The notes beneath the pieces were generated by a model. That model searched no databases, was not told the origin of the DNA, and saw only the letters and a program-made list of their open reading frames with translations. A program made the translations under genes and the position numbers. Source: Candidatus Poribacteria bacterium (GTDB taxonomy: Bacteria; Poribacteria; WGA-4E; WGA-3G). Taken from it: DNA of 64,000 nt. The stretch lies in NCBI GenBank assembly GCA_028821605.1, contig JAPPFM010000054.1, forward strand, positions 42,924-106,923. Direction: 5' to 3'. Positions 34,986 through 43,720 of this stretch are shown here, piece after piece (the stretch's first letter is position 1; each line of letters begins with the position of its first letter).

Positions 34986-36377
34986 CTATGGATTTTTATT
35001 ATCGAACTCATGTTTCTTAATCTCTTTTTTCTCAAAGTATAGATTTCTGACTCGGTCTCCTATCAATCTAAATCCTGTAACCTGTCCAGTGTCATCTCGC
35101 GTGAAATGAATCTCTGGGAAAAACCAGGAATCCCCGTGGAAATGACCGTCGGTGTAAGTTAGCAATATATCGTCATGCCGTATATGTTGTGCCACGAGTC
35201 CATCCTCGCGCACACGAATGGTATAAGTTGTATCGAGTTCTTCAGTATAGTAATCGCCCTCAAATTCTGTCAACTGCTCCGGTGCCAGTGGTGCGGATTT
35301 GGTGTCCTCAGCAGACTCTACTGCCTTCTCTGGCTCAGGTGTTTCTACAGGCGCGAGTGCATCGGCAAGATAGATATCCGCGACTCTTTCTGCCAGATCG
35401 AGTGGGTTGAAGGTATCTAAATTGCATAAGATGACAACGCCAAATTGCTGATCGGGGAAACGCATCAAATGGCTCCGAAATCCGCGCCATGATCCGCTGT
35501 GTCCGACCGTTTTCAACCCTCTATAGTCACCGATGTTCAATCCGAGGGCATAACTAATCTGTTCCCCGTTGTTAAGCACGCCACGCTGGTGCATCTGCTC
35601 AATTACTATTTGTTCGCCAATCTGTGTATTGTCAAAGTTCAGAATCCACTTCGCCAGGTCTTCCACCGTTGAAAAGAGGGAGCTTGAACCGAGAGCAGTT
35701 GTATTATTGACAGCATGTTTAAACCCACCGTTTTCGACCGCTTGATACGAATACGCTCGGTTCTTCAGGATCATTTGGTGGTCATCGTGAAAGTGAGAGT
35801 TCGTCATTGCGAGCGGCTTGAAGATGTTGGCATCCGTCCATTCCCGAAATGAATCCCCTGTTACCGTTTCGACAATTTCTGCGAGCAGATTGTAGCCCGT
35901 ATTGCTGTATGAATATGCTGCCCCCGGCTCAAAATTGAGTGCTTTCTGCTGACGGACCATTTTCAAGATGTGTTTGAACGAAATTACATCCTCCATTGCC
36001 ACTCCCGCGATAACAAGAGATTGCACCCAATCCCGTAATCCGCTGGTGTGATGCAAAAGATGTCGGAGTGTGATTGTGTGTCCAAAATCCGGGACATCAG
36101 GCAGATATATTCGTATGTCATCATCTAACGAAAGTTTTCCGTCGTGGGCTAAGGTGGCAATAGCAAACGCAGCAAATTGCTTGGACACCGAAGCGATGTC
36201 GAAAATAGTTGTCGGCGTAATCGGGATATCGTATTCAAGGTTCGCCATCCCGTAGCCCCGTTTATAGATGATTTCACCGTCTCTGGTAACCGCCAGAGCA
36301 GCACCTGGGGAATCTGAGCGGTTCCATTCTGCAAACAATTGATCGACTTTTGCCTCAAGTGTCTCGTGAGTTGTCAT
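34986..36377 (-). CDS. Serine hydrolase of the class C beta-lactamase family
   Basis: The 463-residue protein has the SxxK nucleophile motif S63-V-S-K66 (IASVSKQFAA), YSN at 157-159 and HSGSWRGFRSH as the third motif. Residues about 1-330 are the beta-lactamase domain. The C-terminal about 130 residues form a lipocalin-like DUF3471-type domain (EFEGDYYTEELDTTYTIRV). No signal peptide is seen, so it may be cytoplasmic. Such proteins are usually peptidases or esterases rather than true beta-lactamases. ATG 36377 has AAAAAGGAA upstream. Confidence 0.88.
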   Translation of the reverse strand: MTTHETLEAKVDQLFAEWNRSDSPGAALAVTRDGEIIYKRGYGMANLEYDIPITPTTIFDIASVSKQFAAFAIATLAHDGKLSLDDDIRIYLPDVPDFGHTITLRHLLHHTSGLRDWVQSLVIAGVAMEDVISFKHILKMVRQQKALNFEPGAAYSYSNTGYNLLAEIVETVTGDSFREWTDANIFKPLAMTNSHFHDDHQMILKNRAYSYQAVENGGFKHAVNNTTALGSSSLFSTVEDLAKWILNFDNTQIGEQIVIEQMHQRGVLNNGEQISYALGLNIGDYRGLKTVGHSGSWRGFRSHLMRFPDQQFGVVILCNLDTFNPLDLAERVADIYLADALAPVETPEPEKAVESAEDTKSAPLAPEQLTEFEGDYYTEELDTTYTIRVREDGLVAQHIRHDDILLTYTDGHFHGDSWFFPEIHFTRDDTGQVTGFRLIGDRVRNLYFEKKEIKKHEFDNKNP

Positions 36378-36599
36378 TACTGTTCCTTTTTGAATTATTT
36401 TCGTAGTTTAGCTTTGCTGCTGTGGGTACTGGTGGATTTGTAGGGGTGTCGCCTTGCTCTATACTCGTCGGTTGGGTGGAAAATAGGATTAAGACGGGTG
36501 TTTCAATGAATTCAAGTGACTTCCTTGGTAAGTATTTTCTGTCCATAGATTTTCCAGACTGCATAACGTAGACAAGCACGGATAACGGCTCTGGAAATC
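36378..36599. other. Intergenic segment with a doubtful 82-codon frame
   Basis: A minus-strand frame (36355-36603) overlaps the HsdR-like stop by ATGA, but it runs into a GTAGGGGTG-type repeat at about 36436-36455 and into the serine hydrolase start. Its product resembles nothing known. I do not call it a gene. Confidence 0.4.
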
Positions 36600-37619
36600 T
36601 CATGATTTACTGATTATTTCTACTTTCAGTTGGATATCAAGATCGGAAGCAATTCTCTCAAGAAGTCTTTTTTTCGTTTTTGTATCGCTATGGGTCATTA
36701 TATAATACTGCCCAGACTTGCGCTGGTCGTATGTGGGGTGATCAAAAGTAGATATGAGGGGAGTAGCATTTAGCTTAAGTTCAGGTCTAAGATTTTTTAC
36801 CTTTTCTATTCCTAATTTTTCAATTACCTCCGCGAAGGTAGTCGCTGAAACCTTATGGTTAATTTGTTCTCCATCGGGCATGGTAACAAGAAGACCTTTG
36901 TTCTTGTTTTTAGGAGGCGGTGGTGGAGGACCATTACCATTGTCCGGTCCAATTTTTCTTTGTAGACTTCTCAGAAAATCCAGCATCTGTTCATCGGTCG
37001 GTCTATATCCACACAGATTTTCGGTTTTCTCTGCTACAGTATGTAACAAAAACTCATCTGCTTCCTCTACTAATTTGCTCCACGCCTCCGGTAAACGTGT
37101 TGCAACCTGTCTTTGCTGAACAACTTTCTCATAGTCCTTCTTGATTGCCTCAACAGCTTTCTCTGTACGGACTGACTCGTAGTTCAAGTATCTGTTCAGC
37201 CGTTTGGCTTTCTCTTCGCTATCACCTTCAATTAGATCCATCTCGTGTACCTTACGTTCTCTATAATCTCCTTGCCCAATCGGGTAGAAAAATCGCCATT
37301 TCTGACCATCAGTGAGAATAGCAATCGGAACGCCTTCGTGAAAAGCATATTCAAAAAGTTGCCGCTCTGCCCCTTCAATATTTCCGACTCGCTTAACCTC
37401 AATAAAAACGATCGGCTTTGATGGTGGATGACACAAGGCAAAGTCTACTTTTCTTCCTTCTATGCCATATTGAGGAAACACAGCTTGAGTATCGAACGTA
37501 GACCAATCCAATGTCCCAAGTAACCGTAGCACAATGCCTTGTGAAACTGCTGCCTCATCTGGATAGCGGTTGATTTTTAAACCTTCGCGTATGTCGTCAA
37601 TATGTTCCTTAAGTGTCAT
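36600..37619 (-). CDS. Solitary type I restriction HsdR-N-like nuclease domain protein
   Basis: The 339-residue protein carries a PD-(D/E)xK core: D59 in RKVDFAL and E74-x-K76 in VFIEVKR, followed by TDGQKWRFFYP, as in HsdR N-terminal domains. No helicase domain is present. A helical middle region leads to a proline linker GPPPPPPK (about 230-240) and a basic C-terminal domain of about 95 residues that I do not recognise. No specificity or methylase gene is adjacent. It could be a defence nuclease acting alone. Confidence 0.75.
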   Translation of the reverse strand: MTLKEHIDDIREGLKINRYPDEAAVSQGIVLRLLGTLDWSTFDTQAVFPQYGIEGRKVDFALCHPPSKPIVFIEVKRVGNIEGAERQLFEYAFHEGVPIAILTDGQKWRFFYPIGQGDYRERKVHEMDLIEGDSEEKAKRLNRYLNYESVRTEKAVEAIKKDYEKVVQQRQVATRLPEAWSKLVEEADEFLLHTVAEKTENLCGYRPTDEQMLDFLRSLQRKIGPDNGNGPPPPPPKNKNKGLLVTMPDGEQINHKVSATTFAEVIEKLGIEKVKNLRPELKLNATPLISTFDHPTYDQRKSGQYYIMTHSDTKTKKRLLERIASDLDIQLKVEIISKS

Positions 37620-37802
37620 TGCTTAACAAATCATTCCTTTCAAAAAAAATCGGTCACGGCATAGGTTCACCGAAAACTTTCCATAAATCAATAAGTTTAA
37701 TTTCTCCATTATATAAAATTTTGTTCCGATGTCAAGGAAAAAGGCATTAGAAAATGTGTAAGTTTTTGGCAAAGGTTTGGAATGAAGTTGGAATAATTGC
37801 AT

Positions 37803-37845
37803 TTGAAAATAGGCTCTGGATATGTTATCCTATAAATGAGATAAC
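37803..37845 (+). promoter_or_regulatory. Promoter and putative operator of the toxin-antitoxin pair
   Basis: TTGAAA (37803-37808) and TATCCT (37826-37831) are 17 bp apart. The inverted repeat GTTATC (37824-37829) / GATAAC (37840-37845) overlaps the -10 box, suggesting autoregulation by the antitoxin. GGGGAGG precedes the ATG at 37869. Confidence 0.55.
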
Positions 37846-37868
37846 TTCTATATTGGGGAGGAATATAC

Positions 37869-38093
37869 ATGCCAATTCATTGGAGAGATCACATTGTTAG
37901 CACACCGGAGATATTACGAGGTAAACCGCGTATCAAGGGCACAAGAACCCCTGTAAGTCTTCTCCTCGGATACTTGGCGGCAGGTCATACAATAGACGAA
38001 ATCATCGCTGAATTTCCCGATGTCAAAGCGATACAGATTCAAGCTTGTCTTGATTACGCACGCGAATTAGCCGAATTTGAGGAAGTTGCTTAA
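37869..38093 (+). CDS. DUF433 antitoxin-like protein
   Basis: The 74-residue protein starts MPIHWRDHIVSTPEILRGKP and has GKPRIKGTRTPVSLLLGYLAAGHTIDEII, the signature of DUF433 antitoxins (VapB-type HTH). The stop codon overlaps the toxin start (TAATG), so the two are translationally coupled. ATG 37869 is preceded by a strong ribosome-binding site. It probably represses its own promoter. Confidence 0.88.
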   Translation: MPIHWRDHIVSTPEILRGKPRIKGTRTPVSLLLGYLAAGHTIDEIIAEFPDVKAIQIQACLDYARELAEFEEVA

Positions 38094-38461
38094 TGGGCTT
38101 GCGGTTTTTGGCGGATCAGTGTGTTCCTAATGTTGTTATTGAAACCCTTCGTGATGCCGGTTATGAAGTTTGGTGCCTCAGAGATTATCTTCCTATTGAA
38201 TCACCGGACTTAGTTGTCATTTCAAAGGCACAAGAACTGGGAATGATTCTTATATCCTTAAACGGTGATTTTGCCAATATATTTAACTATCCACCAAATA
38301 ACTATCAGGGCATTGTAGCACTTCAAGTTAGAAACCACCCCGAAGTCTTACCACAAATTGTGTCCCGCTTGATAGATTATCTTTCAGTTAATCCTGATAT
38401 TGAGCACTATACAGGTAAACTTTTCTTGGTCGAAGTACATCGAATCAGAATTCGTCAATAA
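38093..38461 (+). CDS. DUF5615 PIN-like toxin
   Basis: This 122-residue protein begins LRFLADQCVPNVVIETLRDAG, with D8 as a likely PIN catalytic Asp, and continues with VISKAQELGMILISLNGDFANI (an N-G-D-F motif where DUF5615 usually has DxDF). Partner of the DUF433 antitoxin. The replacement of the first Asp in that second motif (LNGDF) may lower activity. Its stop codon lies within a tandem 28-bp duplication. Confidence 0.85.
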   Translation: MGLRFLADQCVPNVVIETLRDAGYEVWCLRDYLPIESPDLVVISKAQELGMILISLNGDFANIFNYPPNNYQGIVALQVRNHPEVLPQIVSRLIDYLSVNPDIEHYTGKLFLVEVHRIRIRQ

Positions 38462-38510
38462 ACGAGATTACGCCTAAACCCATCAATAAACGAGATTACG
38501 CCTAAACCCA
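38455..38510 (+). repeat. Tandem 28-bp duplication spanning the toxin stop codon
   Basis: The unit TCAATAAACGAGATTACGCC plus TAAACCCA is repeated exactly at 38455-38482 and 38483-38510. The first copy contains the TAA stop of the toxin gene. Confidence 0.8.
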
Positions 38511-38579
38511 GATGATGTCCGATTTTGACTGATCATTGGAGTTGATGGTTCTCTTGCATCATGTTCCCAGAACACTAAT

Positions 38580-39665
38580 TTAGAGACGATAGAATTCCCT
38601 CGCATTTTCGGACAAGATTTTGCGTGTCAGCGACTGAGGTAGTTGCGCAGGAAAGGCTTCATCAGGTGAATCGAAGTGCCAGTGCGGGTAGTCGCTTGAG
38701 AACATCAACATGTCTTCTGAATCGAGCTGCCCGACAATCTGAAGCAGTTCCGCAGCGGTGGGTGGTGCGTCAATCGGTTGGAGCGTCATCCGTATATGTT
38801 GACGGATATACGCTGATGGGGGTTGTTTGACCCATGGTGTCAAACTTCGCAAACCGCGCCACTCTTTATCGAACCGCCACATAAGCGACGGCATCCACGT
38901 AACACCGGTTTCTATGAGTGCGACGCGTAGGTTAGGAAACTGCTCAAAGACTCCTTCAGAGATGAGGCTTAGCACCTGTGCCTGAAACACCTGCGACATG
39001 CCGACATATTCTTCCAAATAGGTTGAGGGCCACCCTACGGAGGTTGGCGGCAGTCCGGGGGCTCCACCGTAATGGATGCCGATAACGAGTTGGTGACGCA
39101 CAGCTGCTGCATAGATCGGATGATAGCGTCTATTGCCGTAAGGTGCTTGTGATCGGGCAGGTAGCATTACCTGTACAAACCCCGGATGTCCGCCTAAACG
39201 CTCAATCTCGCGCGCTGCGAGTTCCGGATTCTGGCTTGGCACAATCAGTGAACCGCGAAGGCGGGGTTCTGGGTCAAGCCAGTGTTCAATCTGCCAATCG
39301 TTGACTGCCGAAGCGAGTGCTGCCGCAAGGTCTTCGTTATGGACGCTCTGCACCCGATACTCACAGGTGAGGATGCCGTATTCGGCTTCCCAGAAGTCAA
39401 GCGCGTGTTTCTGTAAGAGTGCTAAATCCGAGGCAGGACGATCTTCTGAGGGATGTGTGATTTCCGGGCGTGATGAAGTCGGGACACCCTCTGGATAGTC
39501 GTTCGCATCCGGTCCAGGAAAGCCGGATTCCTCGCAATAGTCACACCAGTAATCGGGTAGGTACGGATAGAGCATCCGATGTGAGGGGAGCCGATTGTGG
39601 AGATCGCAGTCAATTATAGGCGTGTCCGAGCGAACGAAACTGGGCTTAGAATTTTCGGATGTCAT
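38580..39665 (-). CDS. Amidohydrolase family protein (ACMSD-like TIM barrel) 2
   Basis: The 361-residue protein is a paralogue of the one at 31787. It has the same altered N-terminal metal motif (IIDCDLHNRL), GIHYGGAPG, LIETGVTWMPSLMWRFDKEW and FSSDYPHWHFDSPDEAFP. ATG 39665 is preceded by GAAAGGAAAATGT. It is 12 bp downstream of the PLP-enzyme gene on the same strand, so these genes probably form a catabolic operon. Substrate unknown. Confidence 0.8.
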   Translation of the reverse strand: MTSENSKPSFVRSDTPIIDCDLHNRLPSHRMLYPYLPDYWCDYCEESGFPGPDANDYPEGVPTSSRPEITHPSEDRPASDLALLQKHALDFWEAEYGILTCEYRVQSVHNEDLAAALASAVNDWQIEHWLDPEPRLRGSLIVPSQNPELAAREIERLGGHPGFVQVMLPARSQAPYGNRRYHPIYAAAVRHQLVIGIHYGGAPGLPPTSVGWPSTYLEEYVGMSQVFQAQVLSLISEGVFEQFPNLRVALIETGVTWMPSLMWRFDKEWRGLRSLTPWVKQPPSAYIRQHIRMTLQPIDAPPTAAELLQIVGQLDSEDMLMFSSDYPHWHFDSPDEAFPAQLPQSLTRKILSENAREFYRL

Positions 39666-39677
39666 ACATTTTCCTTT

Positions 39678-40649
39678 CTAAACTTTTGAAGTTGTCCCAT
39701 ACGTATTCCAGAACAAGACGTGTTCACCTTCACACTCCTGCGCTTTTATGTAGTGAACCAGTCCTGCCAATGTTTTACCTGTGTACGTATTCTCAAGTGT
39801 GATGCCTTCATGTTCAGCCATCATTGCGACTGCACGCATACCCGCTTCCGTCGGAATGGCATATCCATCTCCAAAATCGTCGTGCCAGAGTTCTACGCGA
39901 CGTGGATTGATCTCGTTAGCGTCTACCGCGCCGATGAGACGTAAAATCCGCCGCACCATCCGAGAGATTGACCACGAGTTTGCGACTATCCAGTCAGCAA
40001 CACGCACACCGACGACCTGAGCTTGTAACCCAGCAAGCCGGACACCAACGATCAAACCTGCTATAGTCCCACAGGTGCCTACTGGAACGAAGATAAATCG
40101 TGGCTCTGGGAGGATACCCGCCTCAATCTGTGCCTTGAGTTCTAAAACCGCTTTCACATAACCGATGGAACCGAGCGGCGAAGAACCACCCGCCGCAATA
40201 AAATAACGTTCCTCTCCAACGCCAAGAACCGTCTTCATCTGTTCATACCCGTAACGGGCGAACATCGTGTTCATGTGCTTCACCTCGTGGACCTGTGCGG
40301 CGTGTTCACAAATTACGCGGTAGTTCGTCTCGGAATACTCAGTAGGATGCTGTTTGAAGAGTAAGCATTCTACATCGAATCCGGATGCCTTACCGTAAAC
40401 CGCTGTCGCTCGGACGTGGTTGGAGCCTGTCGGACCGATTGTAAAGAGCCTTTTTTTGAAGTTCACTTGCGATGCCGCTGCGAACATATACTCCAATTTT
40501 CGTACCTTATTACCGCCGCCCAACGGACCGCTGAGATCATCCCGTTTTATCCAGAGCGACTCGAAGCCGAGCGCACGCTCAAGGTTTGAAAGACGCTCAA
40601 CCGGTGTAGGGAAGTTTCCGAGTGGGAAGTGTGGAATTGACTCAATCAT
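39678..40649 (-). CDS. PLP-dependent D-cysteine desulfhydrase / ACC deaminase family protein
   Basis: The 323-residue fold-type II PLP enzyme has the lysine motif GPLGGGNKVRKLEYMFA, with K48 as the likely Schiff-base lysine. TIGPTGSNHVRATAVYG and VPVGTCGTIAGLIVG give the substrate and phosphate-binding loops. The C-terminus TGKTLAGLVHYIK is also typical. It may act on D-cysteine or a related amino acid. The neighbouring amidohydrolase and GMC oxidoreductase suggest a catabolic cluster (inference). Confidence 0.85.
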   Translation of the reverse strand: MIESIPHFPLGNFPTPVERLSNLERALGFESLWIKRDDLSGPLGGGNKVRKLEYMFAAASQVNFKKRLFTIGPTGSNHVRATAVYGKASGFDVECLLFKQHPTEYSETNYRVICEHAAQVHEVKHMNTMFARYGYEQMKTVLGVGEERYFIAAGGSSPLGSIGYVKAVLELKAQIEAGILPEPRFIFVPVGTCGTIAGLIVGVRLAGLQAQVVGVRVADWIVANSWSISRMVRRILRLIGAVDANEINPRRVELWHDDFGDGYAIPTEAGMRAVAMMAEHEGITLENTYTGKTLAGLVHYIKAQECEGEHVLFWNTYGTTSKV

Positions 40650-40723
40650 TTCTTACCGCGAATTATAAAAATAAATAGAGAATAGGATAACGCCCTTCCT
40701 ATCGCTGGCAGGGTTTCTAACTC

Positions 40724-42277
40724 TTAGACAATATCACTCTCGGTTATCTGCTTGGCAACATGCGTAGCAAGTGCCGCAATGGTTAACGTCGGTGGCACCC
40801 CAATAGAGGACGGGAAGAGACTCGCATCGGCAACAAATAACCCTTTCACGTTATGGGATTCCCCGGAGAGTTTGACGACATTTTTCCGTGGATTTTCACC
40901 CATTCGGAGAGTACCTTGCGGATGACTGGAGGCTAACATAATGTCGTTCGGCATGATACCGCGTCGGCGGATAATCTCAAGGTCAGCCTCCGTTTTGATA
41001 GGGAGATGTTGTGTGTAAGGCATCAAAATCTCTGTCGCACCTGCAGCGGAAAGCAGACGAGCGGCATTGATTGCCCCTTCAACCAATACCTGTTTATCCG
41101 AACGCCGGAGCCGGTAGGCGATGTTTGGCGTGCCCTTGTAATTTACCGATACGCGTCCGGTTGTTCCGTCATGCAAGAGGACGAGAAGCGCAGCAATGTG
41201 ACGATAGCGCTCCATCAATGCTCGGTGATCTTCACCGAATCCCGGCAGGCTTGCCGCAACTATCATCTGTGAACCGAAGGCGGGCATGAGCAGATAGCCG
41301 CTGTCCGGTGCGCGTCTCAAATCCAGAAAGTGATCAATATAGTAACTCTGCGGAATACCATGGTGTCCGTCAATGATCTCGTTAAAAACCCCACCTACAA
41401 AAACAGCTGGGTGCAGATGGAGATTTTTTCCAACCCACTGATTCGGATTTGGAAGTCGGCTTTTTAGCCAGAGTTGTGGCGAGTTGATCGCACCGGCGGC
41501 GAGGACGACGATTTTGCTTTGAATGTCTAATTTGCCCGACGGCAAACTTGCAGAAACACCCGTCACTCTACCTCTTTTCACATAGATTTTCTCAGCCGTG
41601 CAGTCGCTGTAAAGTTTCGCGTTAGCGGCAAGTGCCGAGGGGATGTATGTGACTGCCATGCTCTGTTTGCCAATTCTCATTGATTCCTCTTCCGTTGACT
41701 TGGAGGCTGGACATCCAAAGAGACATTGGGCACCACATGTAGAGCAAGCACCGCGATTATGTCTTTGCAATCCACCACGCCACTGCATCGCTTCACATCC
41801 ACCGCGAATAACCGCATTTAATCGATTCACGTCCGCTTCTTGCATCTGTGTAACACCGAGTGTCTGCTCTACCTGATTGAAACGAGACCAAATCTCTGGA
41901 ATCTGCCACCTGTATAACAGTGCTTGGGGTGGACGGACCGCATAACAGAGATTGTGCACCGTTGAACCGCCAACGCCTTTACCCTGTGAAATGATGATCG
42001 CACCGTCACGTGTGCAGCGGAGACCACTATCCCAGAAAAGACGACGCAGCATTTCCGGTTCGTAACTATTGAAAGTACTTGGATCGTGATTCTCTCCCGC
42101 CTCTAAAATAACAACCGACAATCCCGCTTCTGCGAGTTCCTTCGCCACGACCGCGCCACCTGCACCGGAACCGATGACACAAACATCTGCCTGCTCGTTC
42201 TGTTGGAGTTTCTTTTCTCTTGGCTGAGAAGAACGGGTATTGGTGGAATTTGAAAGCCGAGACTGTGATGTGTTCAT
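40724..42277 (-). CDS. GMC-family FAD-dependent oxidoreductase
   Basis: The 517-residue flavoprotein shows the Rossmann motif VIGSGAGGAVVAKELAEAG (35-53) with the ribose-binding Glu at LEAG, and the C-terminal HPQGTLRMG plus GLFVADASLFPSSIG. A central Cys-rich segment, CSTCGAQCLFGCPASK, is typical of the long-chain alcohol oxidase and related bacterial GMC branch. It would oxidise an alcohol or sugar to the aldehyde or ketone. Its N-terminal about 30 residues are polar and lack a Tat signal. Confidence 0.88.
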   Translation of the reverse strand: MNTSQSRLSNSTNTRSSQPREKKLQQNEQADVCVIGSGAGGAVVAKELAEAGLSVVILEAGENHDPSTFNSYEPEMLRRLFWDSGLRCTRDGAIIISQGKGVGGSTVHNLCYAVRPPQALLYRWQIPEIWSRFNQVEQTLGVTQMQEADVNRLNAVIRGGCEAMQWRGGLQRHNRGACSTCGAQCLFGCPASKSTEEESMRIGKQSMAVTYIPSALAANAKLYSDCTAEKIYVKRGRVTGVSASLPSGKLDIQSKIVVLAAGAINSPQLWLKSRLPNPNQWVGKNLHLHPAVFVGGVFNEIIDGHHGIPQSYYIDHFLDLRRAPDSGYLLMPAFGSQMIVAASLPGFGEDHRALMERYRHIAALLVLLHDGTTGRVSVNYKGTPNIAYRLRRSDKQVLVEGAINAARLLSAAGATEILMPYTQHLPIKTEADLEIIRRRGIMPNDIMLASSHPQGTLRMGENPRKNVVKLSGESHNVKGLFVADASLFPSSIGVPPTLTIAALATHVAKQITESDIV

Positions 42278-42314
42278 AGTGTTAAGGTTCGTGAAACGTT
42301 TTACCCACTGAGAT

Positions 42315-43457
42315 TTACTTTGTCAAGGATTGATAACGTTGATAAGCTTGTTCTGCTTTTTCTTGTTCACCGGCTTGCCGATAGGCATTTGCCAAGTTGC
42401 GGTAAAGTTGGGCATTTGTCGTATTAAGATGTGTTGCCGTTTCAAACTGCGTTATCGCTTGCCGCGGTTTTTTCAACATCATATAAGCAATACCGAGGCT
42501 GTTCCGATATATCGCGCTCTCTGGATATGCGTCAACGAGATGTCCATATACCTCAACTGCTTCTGGATAAGCCTCTGTTTGCAAATAGATATAACCGAGG
42601 AGTTCGGATGCTTTCTCATCCTGCGGCTTGATTGCAAGGCACGCCTTGAGTTCTGCCGAGGCGAGTTCCCACTCTGTCCGCTTGATGTGCAGTTCCGCGA
42701 GTTGATAACGCGGTTGAAGGTGTTGCGGGTTGTCAAGAATCAAACGTTGCAGTGTGCTCTGTTGTTCCTCTTCACGGGTGAGTGTCTCAAATGTCCGAAG
42801 TGCGGCGCGCCCCTCAGCGATCTTCCCTATGCGGAGGTAACAATTCCCAAGATTGAAATGCGCCTTCGCGTGCCGTTTTTGGCGTTTAATGACTGCCTCA
42901 AAATGTGGGATTGCTTCTGTAAAATCCTCTGTTTGGAAGTAAGCGAACCCAAGCAGGTAACGGGCTTCACTATCCTCCATCGCTTGTTTGAACTGATGGA
43001 TTGCATCTCCGATGCGGTTTTGACGAAGGTATGCCTCCCCTAAAAGTCTTCGGGCGCGTAGGAGATCGGGTTGCAAGTGGAGTGCACGTTGCAACGGTTC
43101 AACGGCATCTTTCGCGTTCGCCGTGCCGATAAGATATGCCTCGCCGAGGCGAACGTATGCATCGGCGAAATCAGGAGTGAGTTTAATCGTAGTCTGAAGC
43201 GCATCAATCGCGGGTTTCCATTGTGATTGTTTACCGTGAAGCACACCGAGTTGATAGTGTGCCTCGGCAAAGGATGCGTCTAATTCTACTGCTCTCTGAA
43301 ATGCTGTAAGAGCATTGCGGTCATCTTTCTGCGCAAGTGCTTGCATACCTGTTTGATATGCGCGTACTGCCGCAGTAGATGTGTCTTGTTTTGCTGATGT
43401 CAGACACGCTGTTGATAGAAAGATTAGTAGAAAAAAACAAAGAAGATTCGTTTTCAT
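42315..43457 (-). CDS. Secreted TPR-repeat protein
   Basis: The 380-residue protein begins with a signal sequence MKTNLLCFFLLIFLSTACL, possibly a lipoprotein with an imperfect lipobox (STAC). It is followed by about nine tetratricopeptide repeats (for example NALTAFQRAVELDASFAEAH, AIDALQTTIKLTPDFADAY, AITQFETATHLNTTNAQLY). This predicts a protein-interaction solenoid in the periplasm. No enzymatic domain is present. Confidence 0.85.
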   Translation of the reverse strand: MKTNLLCFFLLIFLSTACLTSAKQDTSTAAVRAYQTGMQALAQKDDRNALTAFQRAVELDASFAEAHYQLGVLHGKQSQWKPAIDALQTTIKLTPDFADAYVRLGEAYLIGTANAKDAVEPLQRALHLQPDLLRARRLLGEAYLRQNRIGDAIHQFKQAMEDSEARYLLGFAYFQTEDFTEAIPHFEAVIKRQKRHAKAHFNLGNCYLRIGKIAEGRAALRTFETLTREEEQQSTLQRLILDNPQHLQPRYQLAELHIKRTEWELASAELKACLAIKPQDEKASELLGYIYLQTEAYPEAVEVYGHLVDAYPESAIYRNSLGIAYMMLKKPRQAITQFETATHLNTTNAQLYRNLANAYRQAGEQEKAEQAYQRYQSLTK

Positions 43458-43589
43458 GATCCTGTTTCTGAGTGGACATCATTTTAGATTTATGATAGCA
43501 TATTTCCACGTATCTATCAACCCTCTATCAGGACGCAGCTTGCAAGTCTATCATGAAAATTTTTCTTAAGAAAAATCTAAAGACAACGC

Positions 43590-43611
43590 AGCCCGTAACG
43601 TAGTGGAGGGG
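43590..43611 (+). repeat. Dispersed leader hairpin, copy C
   Basis: AGCCCGTAACGTAGTGGAGG matches the cores at 2677-2701 and, on the opposite strand, 19002-19026. It lies about 110 bp upstream of PhyH 4. Confidence 0.55.
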
Positions 43612-43691
43612 TGTTTTTGATAGGGTATTTCTGCGTATTGCTTGGATATTTCTTCAGATATACGTAAAGGCACGCCAAACATGAAACTTAC

Positions 43692-43720
43692 CTCACCGAA
43701 CCACAAGGAAAATTAAAAAA
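43692..43720 (+). repeat. Gene-leader repeat before PhyH 4
   Basis: CTCACCGAACCACAAGGAAA followed by ATTAAAAAA leads straight into ATG 43721 and matches the leader at PhyH 1 and the ORF at 18974-19060. It includes the AAGGA ribosome-binding site. Confidence 0.65.

Noticed and set aside
34986..36377. Antibiotic-resistance beta-lactamase
   Set aside because: The fold is shared, but the extra C-terminal domain and lack of a signal peptide fit the general serine hydrolase/esterase group.
36355..36603. 82-codon minus-strand frame overlapping the HsdR-like stop
   Set aside because: It runs through a dispersed repeat and into the serine hydrolase start, has no recognisable domain and its composition is not gene-like. 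The ATGA overlap alone is weak support.
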